From NCBI GenBank assembly GCA_963556255.1, contig OY744610.1, forward strand, positions 17,016,457-17,080,456: a stretch of DNA of 64,000 bases, in the 5' to 3' direction. The translations under genes were made by a program, and so were the position numbers. Positions 20,828 to 34,000 of this stretch are shown one piece after another. Within the stretch, counting starts at the first letter, position 1; every line of letters starts with the position of its first letter. Source of the stretch: Allolobophora icterica (lineage: Eukaryota > Annelida > Clitellata > Crassiclitellata > Lumbricidae). Under the pieces are notes generated by a model that saw only the letters and a list, made by a program, of their open reading frames with translations, was not told the origin of the DNA and did not search any database.

Positions 20828-21180
20828 AATAAATCATCAAAATAATCGAGTTTTAGTGACTCCAGTGATTGTACGATATAATCCTGCAGATGATTTACTA
20901 CACCTGTGATCTAAATCAACTCGCAACACGTTCATATATTCGCGAGTTCAACGTAGGCTATATTATTACTCCTATAGATGTACTCAATTGAAGTGTGTGC
21001 CACACACTGACAGTACTGACTGGACAGGTCAGAAATAGGCAAGTGTGGCAAGCAGAGCGATAACACGCACACATACCTACACACACACCTACACACATCT
21101 ACACAAACACACACACAAACACACACACACGTGCAGGTTGCAGCGGAGAACTCTGCCAGTCTAGGCCGCCGTGAGTAGTT

Positions 21181-21400
21181 AACGTATTGAGGTTGACCGT
21201 GCAGTAGATGACATCCAACTGAGGTTGACCGTGCAGTAGATGACATCCAACTGAGGTTGACCGTGCAGTAGATGACGTCCAACTGAGGTTGACCGTGCAG
21301 GCGATAACGTCCAACTGAGGTTGACCGTGCAGTCCATAACGTCCTACTGAGGTTGACAGTGCAATGCCCAAAACCGTACTGAGGTTGACAGTGCACCCCA
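21181..21400. repeat. 32 bp minisatellite, about 6.5 units
   Basis: The unit is approximately GGTTGACCGTGCAGTAGATG followed by ACATCCAACTGA. The three left units are almost identical and the outer ones diverge. Mirror copies lie at about 27,083-27,302 and 32,971-33,190. Frames of 100-154 codons across it are repeat artefacts. A GT-rich stretch (21,065-21,135) adjoins it. Confidence 0.9.
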
Positions 21401-21565
21401 TTCAGAGTAATTCTTTTAATTATATTTATTATAGTTTAATTATATTTTAATATATTTGAACCCTAATTTGTACTCTTACACGATTTAATTATGGGATTGA
21501 AACATTTCAGATGGTGAATAAACCTATTTCATGCAGCAATCTTTAAATATGTTAGATATTTTAAC

Positions 21566-21642
21566 ATGCTACATAGCGTAGTGGTTAGCGTGTTGGACTA
21601 TCAACCCAGAGGTCGGCGGTTCAAATCCCACCAAGGCGGAAA
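21566..21642 (+). mobile_element. tRNA-like SINE head
   Basis: An A-box-like TAGCGTAGTGGTTAGCG and B-box GGTTCAAATCC are spaced as in a tRNA. The anticodon-arm region reads TTGGACTATCAACCCAG. The acceptor ends do not pair, so it is not a functional tRNA gene. No obvious poly-A or short-repeat tail follows. Mirror copies lie at 26,841-26,917 and 32,729-32,805. Confidence 0.5.
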
Positions 21643-22179
21643 ATTTGAATCCAATCTTCTTTTCAACTCCAGTCAACTGACATATGTCGAATATGATTTT
21701 GAGATAGACCATCCCTCATATGCCGAGGCTAAGGAAATGAAGTCGCTATCACTTCATGGACTGCTCTGACAACCGAAATGCTGACGTGTGCACTAAAATT
21801 TTAAATGCAGATTACAAAAAGACGTATGCTATAAACCTAAGATGTGCATGTGCAAATTGAATGAGCATCAAACTTTTGGTTTTCTATATTGCAAAGACAT
21901 GCTGGGTGGACGTGGGACGAAATTTCTACAGTAAAATTATAATTTAGGTTGCTAAAATGGAAGATATAATGATTTGCATGATAAAATGTCAGATGGATTT
22001 GGACGCTCTGATGCTAAAACTACAACTTTCACACTCCTACGGAGTATGAAACATTGACTTGTATGATTAAGTTACAACAATTATTGTGAAACACCGATTC
22101 TTTTGAAGTTTTCTCTATCAACCTTCTGAAGTGTATATTCATAAGATGTTTGAAATACTGAACTATGCAGTAGAATTAC

Positions 22180-22330
22180 AAATCTTATGGTGAAACATTG
22201 CATAGTTTGAACCCTTGTACACTTATTTCTAAATTTTTCGATTCCTAAGTATTACAAATCTTATGGTGAAACATTGTATAGTTTGAAACCTTGTACACTA
22301 ATTTCTAAATTTTTCGATTCCTAAGTTGTA
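22180..22330. repeat. Tandem duplication, about 74 bp
   Basis: The phrase ATTACAAATCTTATGGTGAA through TTTTTCGATTCCTAAGT occurs twice in tandem with a few differences. It is mirrored at about 26,153-26,303 and 32,041-32,191. Confidence 0.8.
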
Positions 22331-22599
22331 CGAAATACTGACATGCATTGTAAAATTTCAACAAGTAAGTTGGAAAATAAGCCAGCGCGGAAGACTTGTA
22401 CACTAATTTGATTTGCATGGGACGATGAATTGCATGATTCAACTGCAACGCTTAGGATGAAACGTCGCACAGTTTTACATCTGACACACTAAATTCCGAA
22501 TTCTCGACTCTGAACATGTATGAAATACCAACCTGTGCAGTAAAAATTTAAACATTTAGATTACTGAGACGTGCACCATGAAGATTTGAACGATAAACT

Positions 22600-23276
22600 T
22601 AAAACATTTACAGTTTCAAAGACATAATGAATGAGAGTTTTAGTAGGACGCATACGAATTTTAGTTTGTAAGACTGTTGAGAGAGATAGAGAGAGCGAGG
22701 AAGAGCGAGAGAGAGAGAGAGAGAGAAGAGGTTTTAGAAGAGGGAGAGAGAGAGAGAGAAGAGGTTTTAGAAGAGGGAGAGAGAGAGAAGAGGTTTTAGA
22801 AGAGGGAGAGAGAGAGCGAGAGAGCGAGAGAGAGAGAGAGAGGTCGAGGAAGAGCCCGAGAGAGAGAGAGAGGAAGAGGGAGAGAGAAGAGATTTTATGG
22901 TAAAAATCTTACTTTCTATGATAGTTTGTTCACTAAAATGACAAATTTTAAGGTTGGCAGACACATGCAACGATAGCTTGAATGCTAAACATACAATTGA
23001 TACATTGCAAAGATTGTGATTGCAGTGGTTTTTACACCAGTTGACAACTTTAAGACTGTAAGGTTGTTGAAACGAAGATTTTTTAGTTTGAGAAGTTCAT
23101 TAACATGATAAAATTTTCTTTCGATAGATGTCTGAGACGAATGTTAGCTTATGAATTTTAGTTTGTAAGACTGTTGAGAGCGTGTGTGAGAGAGAGGAAG
23201 AGCACGAGAGATAGAGGAAGAGCGAGAGAGCGAGCGAGAGAGAGAGAAGTGGTGTTAGAAGAGGGCGAGAAGAAGG

Positions 23277-23318
<42 letters not shown>

Positions 23319-24127
23319 GAGCGCGAGAGGAAGAGGGAGAGAGAGCGAGAGCGAGAGGTTTTACAAGAGGGAGAGAAGAAGGGCGAGATAGAGAGAGAGA
23401 GGAAGAGCGCGAGAGAGAGGAAGTGGGAGAGATAGAAGAGGTTTTAGGGTAAAAGTCCAAATTTCTAAGGTGAAAAGCGCATAATGTTTGAGTCTATACT
23501 AAAATGGTACCGATTAAGTTGAAGAGATACATGCGACGACAACTTCTGCGATAAACTTAAGACTTTAAAGTTTCCAAATCCAAGTGGAATGAAAGTTTTA
23601 GTAGGAAGCTTGCGAATTTTAGTTTGCAAAGTCAGAATGAGTTGGATGTTCGAACGTTAAAACCACAACTTTCAGATTCCCAGTGTGCAGAGATGTTGAT
23701 TTGTATAACTAAGTTACAACTCTTATGAGGAAACATCGAAGCGTTTGGAGTTTTCTTTATCAAAATTCTGAATTTTCAATTCCTACGAGACTTGGAATAC
23801 AAACTTGTACGCTACAATTACAACTTTTTAATTATCAAGACTGTGCGCTGATGACTTTAGAGTTTCCAAATACGTATGGAATGAGAGTTTAAGTTTGCGA
23901 ATTTTAGTTTGTAAGACTTTTGAGAGAGCGAGAGAGCGCGAGAGAGAAGAGGTTTTAGAAGAGGGATAGAAGAAGGTCGAGAGAGAGAGGGAGAGCGTGA
24001 GAGAGAGAAAGAGAGGAAGAGCGCGAGAGAGCGAGAGAGAGAGGTAGAGAGAGAGAGGAAGAGTGAGAGAGAGAGAAAGAGTGCGAGAGAAGAGGTTTTA
24101 GGGGAAAAGGCATAATTTCCATGATAG
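22600..24127. repeat. Diverged tandem units with GA-rich runs
   Basis: Recurring phrases GAATTTTAGTTTG(T/C)AA, GAGGTTTTAG, ACACATGCAACGATAG and CAACTTTAAGACTGTAAGGT alternate with (GA)n-type runs (about 22,680-22,890, 23,175-23,440 and 23,925-24,090). The 24,128-24,343 spacer is a further copy, related to 22,915-23,125. Arg/Glu-rich or Ser/Leu-rich frames here are artefacts. No gene is supported. Confidence 0.75.
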
Positions 24128-24343
24128 TTTGTTCACTAAAACGTCAAATTGTAAGTTCGACAGACACATGCAACGATAGTTTGAATGCTAAACTTACAAT
24201 TGATACTTTGCAAAGACTGTGATTGCGATGGGTTTACAGGAGGTTTTACAGCAGGTTTTACCACAGTGGACAACTTTAAGACTGTAAGGTGGGAGAAACG
24301 AAGGTTTTTTAGTTTGAGAAGCTCCTTAACATGGTAAAATTTT
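24128..24343. other. Palindrome spacer, 216 bp
   Basis: The non-palindromic centre between G24127 and C24344, where inverted identity begins on each side. It contains GGTTTTACAGGAGGTTTTAC, GCAGGTTTTACC and a segment homologous to an internal arm unit. The same spacer recurs at 30,016-30,231. Confidence 0.85.
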
Positions 24344-25152
24344 CTATCATGGAAATTATGCCTTTTCCCCTAAAACCTCTTCTCTCGCACTCTTTCTCTC
24401 TCTCTCACTCTTCCTCTCTCTCTCTACCTCTCTCTCTCGCTCTCTCGCGCTCTTCCTCTCTTTCTCTCTCTCACGCTCTTCCTCTCTCTCTCGACCTTCT
24501 TCTATCCCTCTTCTAAAACCTCTTCTCTCTCGCGCTCTCTCGCTCTCTCAAAAGTCTTACAAACTAAAATTCGCAAACTTAAACTCTCATTCCATACGTA
24601 TTTGGAAACTCTAAAGTCATCAGCGCACAGTCTTGATAATTAAAAAGTTGTAATTGTAGCGTACAAGTTTGTATTCCAAGTCTCGTAGGAATTAAAAATT
24701 CAGAATTTTGATAAAGAAAACTCCAAACGCTTCGATGTTTCCTCATAAGAGTTGTAACTTAGTTATACAAATCAACATCTCTGCACACTGGGAATCTGAA
24801 AGTTGTGGTTTTAACGTTCGAACATCCAACTCATTCTGACTTTGCAAACTAAAATTCGCAAGCTTCCTACTAAAACTTTCATTCCACTTGGATTTGGAAA
24901 CTTTGAAGTCTTAAGTTTATCGCAGAAGTTGTCGTCGCATGTATCTCTTCAACTTAATCGGTACCATTTTAGTATAGACTCAAACATTATGCGCTTTTCA
25001 CCTTAGAAATTTGGACTTTTACCCTAAAACCTCTTCTATCTCTCCCACTTCCTCTCTCTCGCGCTCTTCCTCTCTCTCTCTCTATCTCGCCCTTCTTCTC
25101 TCCCTCTTGTAAAACCTCTCGCTCTCGCTCTCTCTCCCTCTTCCTCTCGCTC

Positions 25153-25206
<54 letters not shown>

Positions 25207-28200
25207 CCTTCTTCTCGCCCTCTTCTAACACCACTTCTCTCTCTCTCGCTCGCTCTCTCGCTCTTCCTCTATCTCTCGTGCTCTTCCTCTCTCTCACACA
25301 CGCTCTCAACAGTCTTACAAACTAAAATTCATAAGCTAACATTCGTCTCAGACATCTATCGAAAGAAAATTTTATCATGTTAATGAACTTCTCAAACTAA
25401 AAAATCTTCGTTTCAACAACCTTACAGTCTTAAAGTTGTCAACTGGTGTAAAAACCACTGCAATCACAATCTTTGCAATGTATCAATTGTATGTTTAGCA
25501 TTCAAGCTATCGTTGCATGTGTCTGCCAACCTTAAAATTTGTCATTTTAGTGAACAAACTATCATAGAAAGTAAGATTTTTACCATAAAATCTCTTCTCT
25601 CTCCCTCTTCCTCTCTCTCTCTCTCGGGCTCTTCCTCGACCTCTCTCTCTCTCTCTCGCTCTCTCGCTCTCTCTCTCCCTCTTCTAAAACCTCTTCTCTC
25701 TCTCTCCCTCTTCTAAAACCTCTTCTCTCTCTCTCTCTCCCTCTTCTAAAACCTCTTCTCTCTCTCTCTCTCTCTCGCTCTTCCTCGCTCTCTCTATCTC
25801 TCTCAACAGTCTTACAAACTAAAATTCGTATGCGTCCTACTAAAACTCTCATTCATTATGTCTTTGAAACTGTAAATGTTTTAAGTTTATCGTTCAAATC
25901 TTCATGGTGCACGTCTCAGTAATCTAAATGTTTAAATTTTTACTGCACAGGTTGGTATTTCATACATGTTCAGAGTCGAGAATTCGGAATTTAGTGTGTC
26001 AGATGTAAAACTGTGCGACGTTTCATCCTAAGCGTTGCAGTTGAATCATGCAATTCATCGTCCCATGCAAATCAAATTAGTGTACAAGTCTTCCGCGCTG
26101 GCTTATTTTCCAACTTACTTGTTGAAATTTTACAATGCATGTCAGTATTTCGTACAACTTAGGAATCGAAAAATTTAGAAATTAGTGTACAAGGTTTCAA
26201 ACTATACAATGTTTCACCATAAGATTTGTAATACTTAGGAATCGAAAAATTTAGAAATAAGTGTACAAGGGTTCAAACTATGCAATGTTTCACCATAAGA
26301 TTTGTAATTCTACTGCATAGTTCAGTATTTCAAACATCTTATGAATATACACTTCAGAAGGTTGATAGAGAAAACTTCAAAAGAATCGGTGTTTCACAAT
26401 AATTGTTGTAACTTAATCATACAAGTCAATGTTTCATACTCCGTAGGAGTGTGAAAGTTGTAGTTTTAGCATCAGAGCGTCCAAATCCATCTGACATTTT
26501 ATCATGCAAATCATTATATCTTCCATTTTAGCAACCTAAATTATAATTTTACTGTAGAAATTTCGTCCCACGTCCACCCAGCATGTCTTTGCAATATAGA
26601 AAACCAAAAGTTTGATGCTCATTCAATTTGCACATGCACATCTTAGGTTTATAGCATACGTCTTTTTGTAATCTGCATTTAAAATTTTAGTGCACACGTC
26701 AGCATTTCGGTTGTCAGAGCAGTCCATGAAGTGATAGCGACTTCATTTCCTTAGCCTCGGCATATGAGGGATGGTCTATCTCAAAATCATATTCGACATA
26801 TGTCAGTTGACTGGAGTTGAAAAGAAGATTGGATTCAAATTTTCCGCCTTGGTGGGATTTGAACCGCCGACCTCTGGGTTGATAGTCCAACACGCTAACC
26901 ACTACGCTATGTAGCATGTTAAAATATCTAACATATTTAAAGATTGCTGCATGAAATAGGTTTATTCACCATCTGAAATGTTTCAATCCCATAATTAAAT
27001 CGTGTAAGAGTACAAATTAGGGTTCAAATATATTAAAATATAATTAAACTATAATAAATATAATTAAAAGAATTACTCTGAATGGGGTGCACTGTCAACC
27101 TCAGTACGGTTTTGGGCATTGCACTGTCAACCTCAGTAGGACGTTATGGACTGCACGGTCAACCTCAGTTGGACGTTATCGCCTGCACGGTCAACCTCAG
27201 TTGGACGTCATCTACTGCACGGTCAACCTCAGTTGGATGTCATCTACTGCACGGTCAACCTCAGTTGGATGTCATCTACTGCACGGTCAACCTCAATACG
27301 TTAACTACTCACGGCGGCCTAGACTGGCAGAGTTCTCCGCTGCAACCTGCACGTGTGTGTGTGTTTGTGTGTGTGTTTGTGTAGATGTGTGTAGGTGTGT
27401 GTGTAGGTATGTGTGCGTGTTATCGCTCTGCTTGCCACACTTGCCTATTTCTGACCTGTCCAGTCAGTACTGTCAGTGTGTGGCACACACTTCAATTGAG
27501 TACATCTATAGGAGTAATAATATAGCCTACGTTGAACTCGCGAATATATGAACGTGTTGCGAGTTGATTTAGATCACAGGTGTAGTAAATCATCTGCAGG
27601 ATTATATCGTACAATCACTGGAGTCACTAAAACTCGATTATTTTGATGATTTATTCAGAGGCGGCGATAGTGGGGGAGGGGTCCACCTTTAACAGTGAGG
27701 TGACGCAGTATACAGTTGTCGCCCGATGTTTAAAGATACTTTTTTATTGCTACTTTTGTTAAATAACTGCCAAGTGGGAACTTGATAACTTAGACCAGGC
27801 AGCTGACACGTCAACACGTTGTCACCAGCAACTAACAAAAATTAATGAGTTTTTTTACATATAATTCTGTTTATATTGTTTCGCAATAAGTAGCTAACTA
27901 ATAAAAATCAGTTAAATTTAGATTTGAATTAGTTTGAATGTAATTATACAATTTTATGAAAATGCATAATGTATACATGCCGTTACAAAGTGCTTGCCCC
28001 TTGCTTTTTAAACGCATTTCTCGTGCACAAAAAAAGAGATCAAAAAAATTTTTCGCGCTCACGCGCGATTACATATTCAGCGTAGGGCTCTAGCCCCTCC
28101 AAACCTGTAATCCTGGCGCCGCCACTGGCTGGGTCGGAAGGGTTGATTGAACAGTGAGGGGAGAGAGTTAGATAACGGGATAACGGAATAGAGCGAAGTG

Positions 28201-28652
28201 CCTGGATGGTTGATGTTCGCGTAGAGACATGGGGTGCGAGTATTGTAAGGCGTTGTCATTGCATGTTTCTGTTTCAATTTTCTGGGTTCTCTGACAGATT
28301 TCGATTTCTTCAACTGTTTGCGATTTCACTACTTTGACTTTTAAACGATCGTCGATTAAGCTACTCTCGACTCAGCTGGGTCGGTGTCCGCTGCGCTCTA
28401 CAACTGTTGGAGATTCGCATGTGCCATACTTTCACACTTTAGTTTTAGTGCGGACATTACCTATAGCAAAACTGACACAAGTTGACGCTGTTGAATAGTA
28501 GGGTTATTATGACTCATTGTACATCCGTAAACCTATCCAACGGTTATACAGTGAAGAACAACGATAATAATTTAAGCCAGTGCTTCCCAACCTATGTGCC
28601 GCGGCACACAAGTGTTCCGCGAGCGCGATAGAAGTGTGCGGTGACCGAATTA
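24344..28652 (-). repeat. Palindrome right arm, truncated at gap
   Basis: Reverse complement of 19,831-24,127. It carries mirrored minisatellite, SINE head and repeat elements. It ends at the N run inside the CAGTGCTTCCCAACC fragment. Small differences from the left arm (for example TTAATTCCTACGAG against TCAATTCCTACGAG read in the same sense near 24,690, and a G/A change near 24,905) are shared with the copy at 30,232-35,964. Confidence 0.93.
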
Positions 28653-28852
28653 NNNNNNNNNNNNNNNNNNNNNNNNNNNNNNNNNNNNNNNNNNNNNNNN
28701 NNNNNNNNNNNNNNNNNNNNNNNNNNNNNNNNNNNNNNNNNNNNNNNNNNNNNNNNNNNNNNNNNNNNNNNNNNNNNNNNNNNNNNNNNNNNNNNNNNNN
28801 NNNNNNNNNNNNNNNNNNNNNNNNNNNNNNNNNNNNNNNNNNNNNNNNNNNN
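28653..28852. other. Assembly gap, exactly 200 N
   Basis: A run of 200 unknown bases. The round number suggests a fixed-size placeholder. Sequence on both sides belongs to the same palindrome, so the true content may be nothing. Confidence 0.98.
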
Positions 28853-29165
28853 CATGCAACGATAGCTTGAATGCTAAACATACAATTGATACATTGCAAA
28901 GATTGTGATTGCAGTGGTTTTTACACCAGTTGACAACTTTAAGACTGTAAGGTTGTTGAAACGAAGATTTTTTAGTTTGAGAAGTTCATTAACATGATAA
29001 AATTTTCTTTCGATAGATGTCTGAGACGAATGTTAGCTTATGAATTTTAGTTTGTAAGACTGTTGAGAGCGTGTGTGAGAGAGAGGAAGAGCACGAGAGA
29101 TAGAGGAAGAGCGAGAGAGCGAGCGAGAGAGAGAGAAGTGGTGTTAGAAGAGGGCGAGAAGAAGG

Positions 29166-29210
<45 letters not shown>

Positions 29211-30015
29211 GCGAGAGGAAGAGGGAGAGAGAGCGAGAGCGAGAGGTTTTACAAGAGGGAGAGAAGAAGGGCGAGATAGAGAGAGAGAGGAAGAGCGCGA
29301 GAGAGAGGAAGTGGGAGAGATAGAAGAGGTTTTAGGGTAAAAGTCCAAATTTCTAAGGTGAAAAGCGCATAATGTTTGAGTCTATACTAAAATGGTACCG
29401 ATTAAGTTGAAGAGATACATGCGACGACAACTTCTGCGATAAACTTAAGACTTTAAAGTTTCCAAATCCAAGTGGAATGAAAGTTTTAGTAGGAAGCTTG
29501 CGAATTTTAGTTTGCAAAGTCAGAATGAGTTGGATGTTCGAACGTTAAAACCACAACTTTCAGATTCCCAGTGTGCAGAGATGTTGATTTGTATAACTAA
29601 GTTACAACTCTTATGAGGAAACATCGAAGCGTTTGGAGTTTTCTTTATCAAAATTCTGAATTTTCAATTCCTACGAGACTTGGAATACAAACTTGTACGC
29701 TACAATTACAACTTTTTAATTATCAAGACTGTGCGCTGATGACTTTAGAGTTTCCAAATACGTATGGAATGAGAGTTTAAGTTTGCGAATTTTAGTTTGT
29801 AAGACTTTTGAGAGAGCGAGAGAGCGCGAGAGAGAAGAGGTTTTAGAAGAGGGATAGAAGAAGGTCGAGAGAGAGAGGGAGAGCGTGAGAGAGAGAAAGA
29901 GAGGAAGAGCGCGAGAGAGCGAGAGAGAGAGGTAGAGAGAGAGAGGAAGAGTGAGAGAGAGAGAAAGAGTGCGAGAGAAGAGGTTTTAGGGGAAAAGGCA
30001 TAATTTCCATGATAG
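28853..30015 (+). repeat. Second partial copy of palindrome left arm
   Basis: Matches 22,964-24,127 at an offset of 5,888-5,889 with only microsatellite-length differences. It begins abruptly after the gap at CATGCAACGATAGC. Confidence 0.93.
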
Positions 30016-30231
30016 TTTGTTCACTAAAACGTCAAATTGTAAGTTCGACAGACACATGCAACGATAGTTTGAATGCTAAACTTACAATTGATACTTTGCA
30101 AAGACTGTGATTGCGATGGGTTTACAGGAGGTTTTACAGCAGGTTTTACCACAGTGGACAACTTTAAGACTGTAAGGTGGGAGAAACGAAGGTTTTTTAG
30201 TTTGAGAAGCTCCTTAACATGGTAAAATTTT

Positions 30232-31042
30232 CTATCATGGAAATTATGCCTTTTCCCCTAAAACCTCTTCTCTCGCACTCTTTCTCTCTCTCTCACTCTT
30301 CCTCTCTCTCTCTACCTCTCTCTCTCGCTCTCTCGCGCTCTTCCTCTCTTTCTCTCTCTCACGCTCTTCCTCTCTCTCTCGACCTTCTTCTATCCCTCTT
30401 CTAAAACCTCTTCTCTCTCGCGCTCTCTCGCTCTCTCAAAAGTCTTACAAACTAAAATTCGCAAACTTAAACTCTCATTCCATACGTATTTGGAAACTCT
30501 AAAGTCATCAGCGCACAGTCTTGATAATTAAAAAGTTGTAATTGTAGCGTACAAGTTTGTATTCCAAGTCTCGTAGGAATTAAAAATTCAGAATTTTGAT
30601 AAAGAAAACTCCAAACGCTTCGATGTTTCCTCATAAGAGTTGTAACTTAGTTATACAAATCAACATCTCTGCACACTGGGAATCTGAAAGTTGTGGTTTT
30701 AACGTTCGAACATCCAACTCATTCTGACTTTGCAAACTAAAATTCGCAAGCTTCCTACTAAAACTTTCATTCCACTTGGATTTGGAAACTTTGAAGTCTT
30801 AAGTTTATCGCAGAAGTTGTCGTCGCATGTATCTCTTCAACTTAATCGGTACCATTTTAGTATAGACTCAAACATTATGCGCTTTTCACCTTAGAAATTT
30901 GGACTTTTACCCTAAAACCTCTTCTATCTCTCCCACTTCCTCTCTCTCGCGCTCTTCCTCTCTCTCTCTCTATCTCGCCCTTCTTCTCTCCCTCTTGTAA
31001 AACCTCTCGCTCTCGCTCTCTCTCCCTCTTCCTCTCGCGCTC

Positions 31043-31094
<52 letters not shown>

Positions 31095-34000
31095 CCTTCT
31101 TCTCGCCCTCTTCTAACACCACTTCTCTCTCTCTCGCTCGCTCTCTCGCTCTTCCTCTATCTCTCGTGCTCTTCCTCTCTCTCACACACGCTCTCAACAG
31201 TCTTACAAACTAAAATTCATAAGCTAACATTCGTCTCAGACATCTATCGAAAGAAAATTTTATCATGTTAATGAACTTCTCAAACTAAAAAATCTTCGTT
31301 TCAACAACCTTACAGTCTTAAAGTTGTCAACTGGTGTAAAAACCACTGCAATCACAATCTTTGCAATGTATCAATTGTATGTTTAGCATTCAAGCTATCG
31401 TTGCATGTGTCTGCCAACCTTAAAATTTGTCATTTTAGTGAACAAACTATCATAGAAAGTAAGATTTTTACCATAAAATCTCTTCTCTCTCCCTCTTCCT
31501 CTCTCTCTCTCTCGGGCTCTTCCTCGACCTCTCTCTCTCTCTCTCGCTCTCTCGCTCTCTCTCTCCCTCTTCTAAAACCTCTTCTCTCTCTCTCCCTCTT
31601 CTAAAACCTCTTCTCTCTCTCTCTCTCCCTCTTCTAAAACCTCTTCTCTCTCTCTCTCTCTCTCGCTCTTCCTCGCTCTCTCTATCTCTCTCAACAGTCT
31701 TACAAACTAAAATTCGTATGCGTCCTACTAAAACTCTCATTCATTATGTCTTTGAAACTGTAAATGTTTTAAGTTTATCGTTCAAATCTTCATGGTGCAC
31801 GTCTCAGTAATCTAAATGTTTAAATTTTTACTGCACAGGTTGGTATTTCATACATGTTCAGAGTCGAGAATTCGGAATTTAGTGTGTCAGATGTAAAACT
31901 GTGCGACGTTTCATCCTAAGCGTTGCAGTTGAATCATGCAATTCATCGTCCCATGCAAATCAAATTAGTGTACAAGTCTTCCGCGCTGGCTTATTTTCCA
32001 ACTTACTTGTTGAAATTTTACAATGCATGTCAGTATTTCGTACAACTTAGGAATCGAAAAATTTAGAAATTAGTGTACAAGGTTTCAAACTATACAATGT
32101 TTCACCATAAGATTTGTAATACTTAGGAATCGAAAAATTTAGAAATAAGTGTACAAGGGTTCAAACTATGCAATGTTTCACCATAAGATTTGTAATTCTA
32201 CTGCATAGTTCAGTATTTCAAACATCTTATGAATATACACTTCAGAAGGTTGATAGAGAAAACTTCAAAAGAATCGGTGTTTCACAATAATTGTTGTAAC
32301 TTAATCATACAAGTCAATGTTTCATACTCCGTAGGAGTGTGAAAGTTGTAGTTTTAGCATCAGAGCGTCCAAATCCATCTGACATTTTATCATGCAAATC
32401 ATTATATCTTCCATTTTAGCAACCTAAATTATAATTTTACTGTAGAAATTTCGTCCCACGTCCACCCAGCATGTCTTTGCAATATAGAAAACCAAAAGTT
32501 TGATGCTCATTCAATTTGCACATGCACATCTTAGGTTTATAGCATACGTCTTTTTGTAATCTGCATTTAAAATTTTAGTGCACACGTCAGCATTTCGGTT
32601 GTCAGAGCAGTCCATGAAGTGATAGCGACTTCATTTCCTTAGCCTCGGCATATGAGGGATGGTCTATCTCAAAATCATATTCGACATATGTCAGTTGACT
32701 GGAGTTGAAAAGAAGATTGGATTCAAATTTTCCGCCTTGGTGGGATTTGAACCGCCGACCTCTGGGTTGATAGTCCAACACGCTAACCACTACGCTATGT
32801 AGCATGTTAAAATATCTAACATATTTAAAGATTGCTGCATGAAATAGGTTTATTCACCATCTGAAATGTTTCAATCCCATAATTAAATCGTGTAAGAGTA
32901 CAAATTAGGGTTCAAATATATTAAAATATAATTAAACTATAATAAATATAATTAAAAGAATTACTCTGAATGGGGTGCACTGTCAACCTCAGTACGGTTT
33001 TGGGCATTGCACTGTCAACCTCAGTAGGACGTTATGGACTGCACGGTCAACCTCAGTTGGACGTTATCGCCTGCACGGTCAACCTCAGTTGGACGTCATC
33101 TACTGCACGGTCAACCTCAGTTGGATGTCATCTACTGCACGGTCAACCTCAGTTGGATGTCATCTACTGCACGGTCAACCTCAATACGTTAACTACTCAC
33201 GGCGGCCTAGACTGGCAGAGTTCTCCGCTGCAACCTGCACGTGTGTGTGTGTTTGTGTGTGTGTTTGTGTAGATGTGTGTAGGTGTGTGTGTAGGTATGT
33301 GTGCGTGTTATCGCTCTGCTTGCCACACTTGCCTATTTCTGACCTGTCCAGTCAGTACTGTCAGTGTGTGGCACACACTTCAATTGAGTACATCTATAGG
33401 AGTAATAATATAGCCTACGTTGAACTCGCGAATATATGAACGTGTTGCGAGTTGATTTAGATCACAGGTGTAGTAAATCATCTGCAGGATTATATCGTAC
33501 AATCACTGGAGTCACTAAAACTCGATTATTTTGATGATTTATTCAGAGGCGGCGATAGTGGGGGAGGGGTCCACCTTTAACAGTGAGGTGACGCAGTATA
33601 CAGTTGTCGCCCGATGTTTAAAGATACTTTTTTATTGCTACTTTTGTTAAATAACTGCCAAGTGGGAACTTGATAACTTAGACCAGGCAGCTGACACGTC
33701 AACACGTTGTCACCAGCAACTAACAAAAATTAATGAGTTTTTTTACATATAATTCTGTTTATATTGTTTCGCAATAAGTAGCTAACTAATAAAAATCAGT
33801 TAAATTTAGATTTGAATTAGTTTGAATGTAATTATACAATTTTATGAAAATGCATAATGTATACATGCCGTTACAAAGTGCTTGCCCCTTGCTTTTTAAA
33901 CGCATTTCTCGTGCACAAAAAAAGAGATCAAAAAAATTTTTCGCGCTCACGCGCGATTACATATTCAGCGTAGGGCTCTAGCCCCTCCAAACCTGTAATC

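Larger units (their letters stand above)
18407..24127 (+). repeat. Large palindrome, left arm
   Basis: About 5.7 kb that recurs in reverse complement at 24,344-28,652 (part) and at 30,232-35,964 (whole). Identity is very high; differences seen by eye are a few substitutions and (GA)n length changes. The outer limit is at TACAGTACAGAC. Apart from the named elements it holds AT-rich DNA without genes: 18,410-19,360, 19,840-20,350 and 20,830-21,180 show nothing recognisable. From 21,640 to 24,127 it consists of diverged repeat units mixed with GA-rich runs. Confidence 0.93.

Noticed and set aside
20932..21401. 100- and 154-codon frames over the 32 bp minisatellite and GT-rich DNA
   Set aside because: Overlapping repeat translations in two frames with no start context or homologous content.
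21569..21640. A functional tRNA gene
   Set aside because: A- and B-boxes are present but acceptor strands do not pair and the anticodon stem is mismatched; better called a SINE head.
22631..23460. Arg/Glu-rich frames in the GA-rich runs (and mirror copies at 25,082-25,852, 29,063-29,323 and 30,970-31,740)
   Set aside because: Products of (GA)n microsatellite composition, open in several frames on both strands.
28507..28899. Open frames spanning the N run
   Set aside because: They consist almost entirely of unknown bases.
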